From assembly GCF_019392335.1 (NCBI RefSeq), contig NZ_JAHXRQ010000029.1, positions 1 through 47,111 of the forward strand: 47,111 nt of DNA. The letters are read 5' to 3'. Source of the DNA: Mameliella sp. CS4 (lineage in GTDB: Bacteria; Pseudomonadota; Alphaproteobacteria; Rhodobacterales; Rhodobacteraceae). The position numbers were made by a program, and so were the translations under genes. The notes under the pieces are model-generated. The model saw only the letters and a program-made list of their open reading frames with translations, did not search any database and was not told where the DNA came from. Shown piece after piece: positions 16,094-24,326 of the stretch (the first letter of the stretch is position 1; each line of letters opens with the position of its first letter).

Positions 16094-16405
16094 ATGCTGA
16101 AACGGATGCTGACGATCTGTATCTTGCTGCTGCCGGGTGCCCTCGCGGCGGATGAGATTTCGGGCGACTGGTGCGCGCCGGACGGGCAGATGCTCACCAT
16201 CAAGGGAAGCCGGGTGGTCGCTCCCTCGGGGATCGAGACCGATGGGCAATACAGCCGCCACCGATACCGGTTCGTCATGCCCGAGGGCGGGCATGACGCG
16301 GGCGTGACGGTGGTGATCCGGCAATTGTCCGAGGAAGAGGCCCTGGTCAGTTTCGGCGACGACGCGCCCGTCAGCTGGACGCGCTGTCGCGACGTGACCA
16401 GCTGA
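16094..16405 (+). CDS. Small periplasmic protein, function unknown
   Basis: The 103-residue protein starts at ATG 16094, with GGGAG 7 nt upstream; GTG 16088 in frame is less likely. A signal peptide (MLKRMLTICILLLPGALA) precedes a small domain with one Cys pair, GDWCAPDGQML and SWTRCRDV, that could form a disulfide linking the two ends. The EISGDWCAPDG opening resembles small lipocalin-like or secreted domains of many alphaproteobacteria, but I cannot name the family. Its stop lies 2 bp from the stop of the convergent gene. Confidence 0.7.
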   Translation: MLKRMLTICILLLPGALAADEISGDWCAPDGQMLTIKGSRVVAPSGIETDGQYSRHRYRFVMPEGGHDAGVTVVIRQLSEEEALVSFGDDAPVSWTRCRDVTS

Positions 16406-16407
16406 CC

Positions 16408-16674
16408 CTACTGGGCGACCGGCTGGGTCAGCCAGCGGGTCTGGCCCTTTTGCAGCAGGGCGATGCGGCCATCCTCGATCGCGACAATCGGGTCTCGGCC
16501 GATCTTGTCACCCTGTTTCAGCGTGACGACCTTGCCTTTCGAGGTGCGCACCATTGCCTTGCGGGCTTCGCCGCCGCCGAAGGTCCCGAGCAGGATCAGC
16601 TTGTCGAGGTTGCCCGTCGCGGGCGTGGTGGCGGCCGCGATGACGGACTGTGGTGTTGCGGTTTCCTGTGCCAT
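16408..16674 (-). CDS. Small protein with GspC/PilP-like beta region, function unknown
   Basis: The 88-residue protein starts at ATG 16674. After a Thr/Ala-rich start (AQETATPQSVIAAATTPATGN), the rest, LDKLILLGTFGGGEARKAMVRTSKGKVVTLKQGD and IVAIEDGRIALLQKGQTRWLTQP, has the strand pattern of the periplasmic homology region of type II secretion GspC or pilus PilP proteins. No membrane anchor or signal peptide is visible, so it may be a cytoplasmic orphan domain. It lies downstream of purF across a 240-bp gap that contains another coding-like stretch (16814-16918). Confidence 0.65.
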   Translation of the reverse strand: MAQETATPQSVIAAATTPATGNLDKLILLGTFGGGEARKAMVRTSKGKVVTLKQGDKIGRDPIVAIEDGRIALLQKGQTRWLTQPVAQ

Positions 16675-16914
16675 GTCCTGGTTCCGTTTTGAACAGATCA
16701 GGGCAGATACTGCGGTGCAGCATCCGGGGGAAGCGGGGGCACGAGGCATCTGCCAAAGCCCGCCGAAACCGGGTGCGACACTGGCACGGAATCGCCGGTT
16801 TCGCTTGGAGCGTTCAGCCGGGCAGGGGCGGCACCGTGATCCCCATGTCATTCAGCGCATCGACATGGGGCAGGCGGGCGCGCAGCCGGTCCAGCAGCGC
16901 GCCTTCGGCGGTGG

Positions 16915-18414
16915 TTACTCGGCCGCCTTCATCTGAAAGCCCTTTTCGATCATATCCGCGGGTTCCACCGGGTATTCACCCGAGAAACAGGCGTCGCAAT
17001 ACTGCGGGCATTTGGTGTCGCGGCCCTCGGCCTCGCCCACGGCGCGGTAGAGACCGTCAAGCGAGATGAACTTCAGGCTGTCGACGCCCAGGTGGCTGCA
17101 CATCTCGTCCTCGGACATGGTGGCGGCCAGCAGCTTTTCGCGCTGGGGCGTGTCCACGCCGTAGAAACAGGGCCAGGCGGTGGGCGGGCTGGCGATGCGG
17201 AAATGCACCTCGGCCGCGCCGGCGTCCAGGATCATTTCCTTGATCTTACGACTGGTGGTGCCGCGCACAACCGAGTCGTCCACAAGGATCACTTTCTTGC
17301 CCTTGATGAGCGCGCGGTTGACGTTCAGCTTCAGGCGCACCCCCATGTTGCGGATCTGCTCTGTCGGCTCGATGAAGGTGCGGCCCATGTACTGGTTGCG
17401 CACGATGCCCATGCCGTAGGGAATGCCGCTTTCATGCGCAAAACCGATGGCGGCGGGGGTGCCGCTGTCAGGCACGGGGCAGACCAGGTCCGCCTCTACC
17501 GGCGCCTCGCGCGCCAGTTCCACACCGATCTGGCGGCGGGTCTCATAGACGGACCGTCCGCCGATGATCGAATCGGGGCGCGAGAAATAGACATGCTCGA
17601 AGATGCAGAACCGCGGCTTCGCGGGCCGGAATGGGCGGATCGATTCGACGCCATTCTCGGCGGTGATGACAACCATCTCGCCCGGTTCGATCTCGCGCAC
17701 GAACTCGGCGCCGATGATGTCCAGCGCGCAGGTTTCGGACGACAGGCACCAGCCATCGCCGACCTTGCCCAGCACCAGCGGGCGCACGCCCAGCGGGTCG
17801 CGCACGCCGATCAGCTTGGTCCGGGTCATCGCGACGACGCTGAAGGCGCCTTCGACCCGGCGCAGCGCGTCTTCCATCCGGGCGGGGATGTCCCGTTGCA
17901 GAGAGCGGGCCATCAGGTGGATGATGCATTCGCTGTCAGAAGAGGACTGGAAGATCGAGCCGCGCTCGATCAGTTCGCGCCGCAGCGCCTCGGCATTGGT
18001 GATGTTGCCATTGTGGGCAATCGCCGCGCCGCCCATCGAGAACTCGCCGAAGAAGGGCTGCACGTCGCGGATCTGGGTCGGGCCCTTGGATCCGGCTGTG
18101 GAATAGCGGACGTGGCCGATAGACAACTGTCCCGGAAGGGTCTCCATCAGCGATTGCTTGGTAAAGTTGTCACGGACATAGCCGAAGCGGCGGGCAGAGT
18201 TGAAACCGTGGTCGGGGTGGTACGAGACGATGCCGCCCGCCTCCTGCCCCCGGTGCTGCAGGGCGTGCAGGCCGAGCGCCACAAAGTTGGCGGCGTCGGT
18301 CACGCCGACCACGCCGAAGATTCCGCATTCCTCTTTCAGCTTGTCGCCATCGTCCGGATCGCGGACGGCGTCGAAATCGAAAGGATGTGCCGGTGGGAAA
18401 ATAGGGTCGGACAA
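16915..18414 (-). CDS. purF: Amidophosphoribosyltransferase
   Basis: The protein has 499 residues. It makes 5-phosphoribosylamine from PRPP and glutamine, the first step of purine synthesis. The N-terminal nucleophile Cys is C30 (KEECGIFGVVG), so a 29-residue propeptide must be removed, as in the Bacillus-type enzyme. The PRPP loop is VILVDDSVVRGTTSRKI. Four Cys in FCIFEHVYFSRPDS, AWPCFYGVDTP and YCDACFSGEYPV match the positions of the Bacillus 4Fe-4S cluster ligands. The start is TTG 18414 with CGGAG 8 nt upstream; no ATG lies before C30. It is downstream of cvpA, the order known from E. coli. Confidence 0.97.
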   Translation of the reverse strand: MSDPIFPPAHPFDFDAVRDPDDGDKLKEECGIFGVVGVTDAANFVALGLHALQHRGQEAGGIVSYHPDHGFNSARRFGYVRDNFTKQSLMETLPGQLSIGHVRYSTAGSKGPTQIRDVQPFFGEFSMGGAAIAHNGNITNAEALRRELIERGSIFQSSSDSECIIHLMARSLQRDIPARMEDALRRVEGAFSVVAMTRTKLIGVRDPLGVRPLVLGKVGDGWCLSSETCALDIIGAEFVREIEPGEMVVITAENGVESIRPFRPAKPRFCIFEHVYFSRPDSIIGGRSVYETRRQIGVELAREAPVEADLVCPVPDSGTPAAIGFAHESGIPYGMGIVRNQYMGRTFIEPTEQIRNMGVRLKLNVNRALIKGKKVILVDDSVVRGTTSRKIKEMILDAGAAEVHFRIASPPTAWPCFYGVDTPQREKLLAATMSEDEMCSHLGVDSLKFISLDGLYRAVGEAEGRDTKCPQYCDACFSGEYPVEPADMIEKGFQMKAAE

Positions 18415-18492
18415 GTGCAGCTCCGAATCCGCTTCGCATTTGCAGCATTACTTAGTCTGCAGCGGACGGAATGTCACGAAACGATTACAAGA

Positions 18493-18511
18493 GGCAGCCC
18501 GGCGGGCTGCC
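18493..18511 (-). terminator. Hairpin downstream of cvpA
   Basis: A 7-bp GC-rich inverted repeat (18493-18499 with 18505-18511) lies 6 bp after the cvpA stop on the minus strand, followed by TCTTGT. The T tract is weak. It could attenuate reading into purF rather than fully stop it. Confidence 0.45.
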
Positions 18512-18517
18512 CGGCGA

Positions 18518-19081
18518 TTATTGAGCAGGTGCCTCGCAGACGCTGACCAGCTGTTCGTACTGCGCGGTGATCCAGCCAAGTGCCTGTTCGGGGTTCTGTT
18601 CCTCGATCTGGTCGGTGAACTGGGCAAAGACCGCCGCCGACCGCGAGTCGTTGATCATCGGAATGTCCTGCGAGGTGATGACCACCTCGTAGACAAAAAA
18701 GGCGATGGCCACCAACAGGATGCCACGCGCCACGCCAAAGAGAAAGCCAAGCGCCTGGTCCAGCCCGCCAAGGGCGGATTTCTTGATGAGCGAGGAAAAC
18801 AGCGGCGTGAACAGGGACACGACCACCAGCGCCAGGGTAAAGATCGCCGCAAAGCTGGCGATGACCGCCAGTTCGCAGCTGTCGGCAAGGAATTCTCCGA
18901 TCACCGGGATTTCCTTGACCAGCGGTTGCAGCTGGTCGGCAAAGAGAAAGGCCACGATCGCGGCGGCGACCCAGCCCAGGATCGCCATTATCTCACGCAC
19001 AAGGCCACGGGAATAGGCCAGCAGAGCCGACAGCAGGATGACGACGCCCACCACGCCATCGACGATTGTAAAGCCTTCCAT
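18518..19081 (-). CDS. cvpA: CvpA family inner-membrane protein
   Basis: The 187-residue protein has four hydrophobic helices. The start FTIVDGVVGVVILLSALLAYSRGLVREIMAILGWVAAAIVAFL has the YSRGLVREI motif of the family, and GGLDQALGFLFGVARGILLVAIAFFVY is the conserved third segment. CvpA is needed for colicin V production and envelope stress tolerance in E. coli; its molecular role is unclear. It lies between radA and purF on the same strand. The C terminus ends CEAPAQ. Confidence 0.93.
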   Translation of the reverse strand: MEGFTIVDGVVGVVILLSALLAYSRGLVREIMAILGWVAAAIVAFLFADQLQPLVKEIPVIGEFLADSCELAVIASFAAIFTLALVVVSLFTPLFSSLIKKSALGGLDQALGFLFGVARGILLVAIAFFVYEVVITSQDIPMINDSRSAAVFAQFTDQIEEQNPEQALGWITAQYEQLVSVCEAPAQ

Positions 19082-19155
19082 CTGCCGCGTCCGCCTCTTC
19101 TGCTCAGGCCCTCCGGCCCGTTGTCGTGTCTGTTACCGTGGTTTCGCCCGGTCCG

Positions 19156-20523
19156 CTATCCCGCACCGAAGACATCGCCGACAAAAGCGGTCAGATCGGG
19201 CATCCGGGTCAGCGCCATGCCGCCGGATGCCGCGGCCTTTCCCCCTTCCGGCAGGATCGCCTTGGAGAAACCAAGTTTGCGCGCCTCTTTCAATCGGTTT
19301 TCGGACTGCCCGACGGGACGCAGGCTCCCTGATAGGCTGATTTCGCCGAAAACGACAGTATCGGGGGGCAGCGGGGCGTCCTCACGGGCGGAAAGTAGCG
19401 CAGCGGCCACAGCCAGATCCGCCGCCGGTTCGCCCACGCGCATGCCGCCCGCGACGTTCAGGTAGACGTCCAGACCGGCAAAAGGGATGCCGCAGCGCGA
19501 TTCGAGCACGGCCAGGATCATCGCCAGCCGGCCGCCGTCCCATCCCACGACCGTGCGGCGGGGCTGGCTGTGCGGGCTGGGGGCGACAAGGGCCTGGAAC
19601 TCGACCAGCACGGGCCGCGTGCCCTCGATCCCGGCAAAGACCACCGATCCCGGCGCGGGCTGGCCGCGTTCGGCAAGGAACAGGGCCGAGGGGTTCGGCA
19701 CTTCCGACAGGCCGCCGCCGGTCATCTCGAAGACGCCGATTTCATCCGTTGGGCCAAAGCGGTTCTTGACGCTGCGCAGGATGCGGAACTGGTGTCCGCG
19801 CTCGCCCTCGAAGTAGATCACGCTGTCGACCATGTGTTCGACCACGCGCGGCCCGGCCAGCTGACCTTCCTTGGTGACATGGCCGACCATCATGACCGCG
19901 CTGCCGGTGCGCTTGGCGAAGGTGGTCAGCTCATGCGCGGCGGCGCGCACCTGGCTGACCGAGCCCGGCACGCTGTCGACATTGTCCGCCCACATGGTCT
20001 GGATCGAATCGATGATGGCCAGGTCGGGGCGGCTTTCATCCAGCGTGGTAAGGATGTCGCGCAGGTTGGTTTCCGTCGCCAGTTTCACCGGCGCCTGTTC
20101 CAGGCCCAGGCGACGGGCACGCAGCCGCACCTGGGCGCTGGCCTCCTCGCCCGAGATATAGACGACCTTCAACCCGGCATTGGCAAAGGCCGCCGCCGCC
20201 TGCAACAACAGCGTCGACTTGCCGATCCCCGGATCGCCGGCCATCAGCACGGCGCTTGCAGGTACGAGGCCCCCGCCCAGCACGCGGTCGAACTCATCCA
20301 GCCCACTGGCGGTGCGCGGGGGCGGGTCCTCCTTGGTGGACAGGTCGCTCAGCACCACGGCGCGGCCACGCGACTTGCCCAGACTCTTGCCCGAGGGACC
20401 CTGGCTCAGCGGCTTTTCCTCGACGATGGTGTTCCACTCGCCGCAGGTTTCGCAGCGGCCCGCCCACTTGGTGCCAGTGGCGCCGCAGGATTGGCAGACG
20501 AAACGGGTCGAAGCTTTGGCCAT
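19156..20523 (-). CDS. radA: DNA repair protein RadA
   Basis: The 455-residue protein has the full RadA/Sms plan. A four-Cys zinc finger lies at the N terminus (VCQSCGATGTKWAGRCETCGEW). A RecA-like core has Walker A GDPGIGKST and the RadA-specific KNRFG in LRSVKNRFGPTDEIGVFEM. A Lon-like C-terminal domain carries GLDVYLNVAGGMRVGEPAADLAVAAALLS. RadA promotes branch migration in recombinational repair. ATG 20523 has GCGGAG about 5 nt upstream. It is followed by cvpA and purF. Confidence 0.97.
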   Translation of the reverse strand: MAKASTRFVCQSCGATGTKWAGRCETCGEWNTIVEEKPLSQGPSGKSLGKSRGRAVVLSDLSTKEDPPPRTASGLDEFDRVLGGGLVPASAVLMAGDPGIGKSTLLLQAAAAFANAGLKVVYISGEEASAQVRLRARRLGLEQAPVKLATETNLRDILTTLDESRPDLAIIDSIQTMWADNVDSVPGSVSQVRAAAHELTTFAKRTGSAVMMVGHVTKEGQLAGPRVVEHMVDSVIYFEGERGHQFRILRSVKNRFGPTDEIGVFEMTGGGLSEVPNPSALFLAERGQPAPGSVVFAGIEGTRPVLVEFQALVAPSPHSQPRRTVVGWDGGRLAMILAVLESRCGIPFAGLDVYLNVAGGMRVGEPAADLAVAAALLSAREDAPLPPDTVVFGEISLSGSLRPVGQSENRLKEARKLGFSKAILPEGGKAAASGGMALTRMPDLTAFVGDVFGAG

Positions 20524-20610
20524 GTGGTCTCCGCTGGCTGGTCACGGGGGGCTTATGCCGCATCCCGCAGCCGGGGCCAATGGGCCGAAGGGGCTTGTGT
20601 CGCGCCCTGT

Positions 20611-20674
20611 TTCTTTGGGCTGAAAATACCTCCGGGGGTGAATGGGCCGCAGGCACAGAGGGGGCAGAGCCCCC
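20611..20674 (+). repeat. Intergenic GC-hairpin repeat, single copy
   Basis: The stretch TTCTTTGGGCTGAAAATACC, then TCCGGGGG, and finally a GGGGGC-AGA-GCCCCC hairpin (20660-20674) also occurs at 37155-37199 and, inverted, at 37070-37129. It lies in the 164-bp gap between radA and the pqiA-like gene. This looks like a dispersed extragenic element; no protein is encoded. Confidence 0.7.
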
Positions 20675-20687
20675 TTCCACGGTTGGA

Positions 20688-21158
20688 TCAGGGCGCGGTT
20701 CGGGATTTTTCCAAGAGGCCCAGCACGACCGAGCCGAGGATGCAGCCGGTGAACAGGTACAGGCCCCAGGCGGTTTCCACCCGGCCCACGCCCATGCCCT
20801 GCGCCAGCGTGATGTAGAGCGCGATCAGAAAGACGTCCGCCATGCCCAGCCGCCCGATCACGTTCAGCGCGGGCAGGGCCCGCCGGTCGAGCAAGCCGAA
20901 CTGCACAAGCGCCAGACCCAGCGTCTTGATCAGCGGCGCCACCAGCGCAAAGAGCGTCACCAGCAACGCCAGAAAGACATCCGTGCCCCAGAGCGACTGC
21001 AGGCCGGAAATCAGGCTGATCTCGCTCATGCCGAACAACGGCAGCAACCCGGCGCGCATCAGCGGCGCGAACCAGGAGATAGGGTAGAGCAGAAAAAGCA
21101 CCAGGTTGAGCCAGCGCAGGTGTCGGCGCCAGTCCGGAGACCCGGGGGCCTCTGTCAC
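20688..21158 (-). CDS. Short PqiA-domain inner-membrane protein
   Basis: The protein has 156 residues from GTG 21158, which overlaps the stop of the upstream gene by 4 bp (GTGA). Four membrane helices are visible. The core LVLFLLYPISWFAPLMRAGLLPLFGMSEISLISGLQSLWGTDVFLALLVTLFALVAPLIKTLGL is typical of a single PqiA domain; VIGRLGMADVFLIALYI is the conserved second part. E. coli PqiA has two such domains in about 417 residues and works with the MCE protein PqiB in envelope lipid homeostasis. Here it closes an operon with mlaE and mlaF, which supports a lipid-transport link. Confidence 0.88.
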   Translation of the reverse strand: MTEAPGSPDWRRHLRWLNLVLFLLYPISWFAPLMRAGLLPLFGMSEISLISGLQSLWGTDVFLALLVTLFALVAPLIKTLGLALVQFGLLDRRALPALNVIGRLGMADVFLIALYITLAQGMGVGRVETAWGLYLFTGCILGSVVLGLLEKSRTAP

Positions 21159-21541
21159 GAGGTCCACCACCAGAGACCCAGCAGCCCGGCCAGCATCGTC
21201 AGGTGTACAAGGTCGATCCAGCGCCAGCGGGCGCCGGGGGTGACGCTGCTGAGCAGAAAGAGGCCCGAGGGCACCAGCAGGGCGGTGATGCCGCCACTCT
21301 GTGCCATTGTGCGGGCGGCGGAGGCATAGACCATCCCGTCGTTCAGACCGACGGCGGGCGCAAAGACCGTCGCGACACCGGCCAGGGCCAGCGCGAGCGC
21401 CGCAAGCGCGGGCCAGCGTGCCGCGCCCCGCCCCTTGATCACGCGGATCGCCGCCAGCACCGCAAGAAGTTCCAGGTAGAGGAACTTCTTGGCGAAGAGA
21501 AAGAAAAGGACCACCGGGTCGGGCTGGAAGACACCGCTCAT
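21155..21541 (-). CDS. Small membrane protein of the mla operon, function unknown
   Basis: The 128-residue protein starts at ATG 21541, overlapping the mlaF stop by 4 bp (ATGA), and its stop overlaps the pqiA start. About four hydrophobic segments are visible: VVLFFLFAKKFLYLELLAVLAAI, WPALAALALALAGVATVF, GGITALLVPSGLFLLSSV and WIDLVHLTMLAGLLGLWWW. The FAKKFLYLE stretch after the first strand is distinctive. I do not recognise the family. The tight coupling on both sides says it acts with the MlaEF transporter and the PqiA-like protein. Confidence 0.78.
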   Translation of the reverse strand: MSGVFQPDPVVLFFLFAKKFLYLELLAVLAAIRVIKGRGAARWPALAALALALAGVATVFAPAVGLNDGMVYASAARTMAQSGGITALLVPSGLFLLSSVTPGARWRWIDLVHLTMLAGLLGLWWWTS

Positions 21542-22284
21542 CGCACCGCCTCGATCGGGCCTTCGGCGCGGCCCGAGATGAACTGGTCGACATAAGCGTC
21601 GCCGCTGCTGTCCAATTGCGACACCGGTCCGGTCCACTGGATGACGCCATCGTGCAGCATGGCCACCCGGTCCGCGATGGCGCGGACGCTGGTCATGTCA
21701 TGGGTGATGGTCATGGCGGTGGCGCCCATCTCGGTCACGATCTCGCGGATCAGCTCGTTGATGACGCCGGCCATGATCGGGTCCAGCCCGGTGGTCGGCT
21801 CGTCGAAAAAGATGATTTCGGGGTCGGCGGCAATGGCGCGGGCCAGACCGACACGTTTCTGCATGCCGCCCGACAGCTCTGCCGGAAAGCGGTCCGCCAC
21901 GTCGGGCTTCAGACCCACGCGGCGCAGCTTGTCGATGGCGATGGCGCGGGCCTCGTCGCGCGGTTTCTGCAGCGATCCGCGCAGCAGGCGGAAGGCCACG
22001 TTTTGCCAGACCGGCAGGCTGTCGAACAGCGCGGCGCCCTGGAAGAGCATGCCGAACCGGGCGAGAAAGGCGTCGCGGTCCGCCTTGGTCACGTCCTGTC
22101 CATCCAGAGAGATGGTGCCGCTGTCCGGGGTGACGAGGCCAAGGATGCATTTCAGCAGCACCGACTTGCCGGTGCCCGAACCGCCGATGATGACCATCGA
22201 TGTGCCCTTGTCGATGGTCAGGGTGACGTCGCGCAACACCCGGTTTTCGCCGAAGGCCTTGGAAACATGGCTGAGATCGATCAT
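21538..22284 (-). CDS. mlaF: MlaF-type ABC transporter ATP-binding protein
   Basis: The protein has 248 residues from ATG 22284 (MIDLSHVSKAFGENRVLRDV). Walker A is GGSGTGKSVLLK, the signature is LSGGMQKRVGLARA, and Walker B with the D-loop is EIIFFDEPTTGLDPIMAGVI. LSGGMQKR and the LDPIMAGVIN stretch are typical of the Mla/MCE-linked ABC family, which moves phospholipids between the two membranes. It pairs with the permease MlaE upstream across a 106-bp gap occupied by a double-hairpin repeat. The C-terminal QFISGRAEGPIEAVR follows the canonical MlaF end. Confidence 0.93.
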   Translation of the reverse strand: MIDLSHVSKAFGENRVLRDVTLTIDKGTSMVIIGGSGTGKSVLLKCILGLVTPDSGTISLDGQDVTKADRDAFLARFGMLFQGAALFDSLPVWQNVAFRLLRGSLQKPRDEARAIAIDKLRRVGLKPDVADRFPAELSGGMQKRVGLARAIAADPEIIFFDEPTTGLDPIMAGVINELIREIVTEMGATAMTITHDMTSVRAIADRVAMLHDGVIQWTGPVSQLDSSGDAYVDQFISGRAEGPIEAVR

Positions 22285-22301
22285 GACACACTGTCCTTGA
22301 G

Positions 22302-22355
22302 GCCGGGGACAAGCGCGTTCGAACGCGCTTGGAAAGCGTCTTTGAAGACGCTTTC
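22302..22355. repeat. Double-hairpin intergenic repeat, copy B
   Basis: The flank GCCGGGGACAAG is followed by a perfect 22-nt palindrome (22310-22331) and an 11-bp-arm hairpin (22332-22355). Copy A at 7465-7518 has the same plan with different stem bases. This copy lies inside the operon, between mlaE and mlaF, where it could tune relative expression or mRNA stability. Confidence 0.75.
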
Positions 22356-22390
22356 TCGCCACATGCCCAATTGGTCGCGCAAGCTGACAG

Positions 22391-23173
22391 TCATAGTGTG
22401 AAGAACGCCCCCGTCAGCAGGAAGTTCGCGGCCAGGATCAGCACCGCCGCCGCCTCGACCGACCCCTTGGTGGCGCGGCCCACGCCCTGGGCACCGCGCC
22501 CCGAGGCCATGCCGAAATAGCAGCCCATCAGCGCCGCCAACCCGCCAAAGGCGCAGCCCTTGACCAGAGAGGAAATCACGTCGAGCGGTTCCAGGAAATC
22601 CATCGTGTTCTTGAGATAGGCCGCGGCGTTGAATCCCAGAGACCCCGTCGCCACGGCGTAGCCGCCGAAGATGCCGATCACATCGCCCACCGCGACCAGC
22701 AGCGGCACCACGATCAGCCCGGCCAGGACGCGCGGCGCGACGAGGTATTTCATCGGATCGGTGGACAGCGTGACCAGCGCGTCAATCTGTTCCGTCACCT
22801 TCATGGTGGCGATCTCGGCCGCGATGCTCGACGTTACGCGTGCGGCGATCATTAGGCCCACCAGCACCGGGCCAAGTTCGCGCACCATGCCGATGGCAAC
22901 GATCTGCGGCACCACCGCCTCTGCGTTGAACCGCGCCCCGCCGGAATAGATCTGCAGTGCCAGCGCCGCGCCGGTGAAGATCGCGGTCAGGCCCACAACG
23001 GGCAAAGACAACCAGCCGATGTTCAACAGCGCCAGGCCCAGTTCGCGGGCATAGAAGGGGGGGCGCAGCACATGGCTGAGCGCGGTCAGCGCAAAGAGCG
23101 CCACACGCCCGACGACGGCCATTAGCGCCAGCGTTGCCCGCCCCAGCGCGCCGAAAGGGGACAGCAGGCTCAC
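22391..23173 (-). CDS. mlaE: MlaE-type ABC transporter permease
   Basis: The 260-residue protein starts at GTG 23173, which overlaps the alr stop (GTGA). It has five to six membrane helices. The core VPQIVAIGMVRELGPVLVGLMIAARVTSSIAAEIATMKVTEQIDALVTLSTDPMKYLVAPRVLAG is the diagnostic MlaE/permease signature. It forms the membrane part of the phospholipid transporter with MlaF. The longer open frame upstream runs through alr and is not real coding. Confidence 0.93.
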   Translation of the reverse strand: MSLLSPFGALGRATLALMAVVGRVALFALTALSHVLRPPFYARELGLALLNIGWLSLPVVGLTAIFTGAALALQIYSGGARFNAEAVVPQIVAIGMVRELGPVLVGLMIAARVTSSIAAEIATMKVTEQIDALVTLSTDPMKYLVAPRVLAGLIVVPLLVAVGDVIGIFGGYAVATGSLGFNAAAYLKNTMDFLEPLDVISSLVKGCAFGGLAALMGCYFGMASGRGAQGVGRATKGSVEAAAVLILAANFLLTGAFFTL

Positions 23174-24207
23174 GCGCCGGTATAGGTGCGGGCGTAACGC
23201 GCACCCAGAGAGGTCAGGATCTCGTAGCCGATGCTGCCAGCCCAGTCGGCCAGGGTGTCGACGCTCTGGTGGCGGCCCAGCAGTTCCAGGCTTTCTGGCG
23301 TTTCGGCCACGGCGGTGACATCGACACCGATCAGGTCCATCGAGATGCGGCCCAGCACCTCGCACCGGGTTTCGCCGGCCCACAGATGGGCCTTGTGGCT
23401 CATGGTGCGCAGGATGCCATCGGCATAGCCGGCGGCAACGGTGGCGACTCGGGTCGGACGCTCGGCGGTCCAGGTGTTGCCGTAGCCCACGGTCTCTCCC
23501 GGTTCGACGTCGCGGACCTGAATCACCGGCAGGTCGACAAAGGCCACGGGCAGCGATTCGACAAAGGGTAGCCCGCCATAGACGCCGATCCCGGGGCGGG
23601 TGACGTCGAAGTGATACTCCGGCCCCAGTATGACGCCGCCGGTGGCCGAGAGCGAGCGCGGCGCCTCGATCCCGTCGGTCATCTGGCGGAAGGCCTGCAG
23701 CTGGCGGGCATTCATCGGATGATCGGGCTCGTCGGCGCAGGCCAGGTGGCTCATGATGAGGGCCGGGTGCTGTGACAGGGCGATGTCGCGCAGCGCGCTC
23801 CACTCGGCGGGTTCCATCCCCAGGCGGTTCATGCCGCTGTCCAGCTGGATGCCAAAGGCGTGACCCGGCAGGCTTTCCACATGGCGCAGCATCTGGTCGA
23901 TGGAATTGATCATCGGGGTCAGCCGGGCGTCGCGGATCAGCGCGGCATCACCCGCCATGTGACCGGAAAAGACGCAGATTTCCGGTCCGGGGCCAAGGAT
24001 GCGGCGCAGCTCTGCGCCTTCCTCGGCGATGGCGACAAAGAACCGCCGTGCGCCTTCGTCGGCCAATGCCGGGGCGACCTGCGAAAGGCCAAGGCCATAG
24101 GCATCCGCCTTGACCACGGCGCCGGCCTCGGCCTGCGCCATTTCGGCAAGTGACCGCCAGTTGGCGCGCAGCGCCGCGAGATCGATGGTAAGACGTGCCT
24201 GAGCCAT
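23170..24207 (-). CDS. alr: Alanine racemase
   Basis: The 345-residue PLP enzyme makes D-alanine for peptidoglycan. The start at ATG 24207 (AQARLTIDLAALRANW) matches family proteins. The PLP lysine is K33 in VVKADAYGLG. The catalytic Tyr is in the GYADGILR segment after VGYGNTWTAE, and RPGIGVYGG is conserved. The 4-bp overlap with mlaE makes it the first gene of an envelope operon with mlaE, mlaF, the unknown membrane protein and the PqiA-like gene. It is divergent from cobS across 119 bp. Confidence 0.95.
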   Translation of the reverse strand: MAQARLTIDLAALRANWRSLAEMAQAEAGAVVKADAYGLGLSQVAPALADEGARRFFVAIAEEGAELRRILGPGPEICVFSGHMAGDAALIRDARLTPMINSIDQMLRHVESLPGHAFGIQLDSGMNRLGMEPAEWSALRDIALSQHPALIMSHLACADEPDHPMNARQLQAFRQMTDGIEAPRSLSATGGVILGPEYHFDVTRPGIGVYGGLPFVESLPVAFVDLPVIQVRDVEPGETVGYGNTWTAERPTRVATVAAGYADGILRTMSHKAHLWAGETRCEVLGRISMDLIGVDVTAVAETPESLELLGRHQSVDTLADWAGSIGYEILTSLGARYARTYTGA

Positions 24208-24326
24208 GCCCGCTGTCTTTCTCAGGTTCTGGGTGAGGGTCAAGCGCGAAATCGCCGCGCGTGCGGGCTGGACGGCGGGCCTTTGCCGCTTATGCTGGAT
24301 CTCCGGACAGTGCGGGAGGGTCAGGG

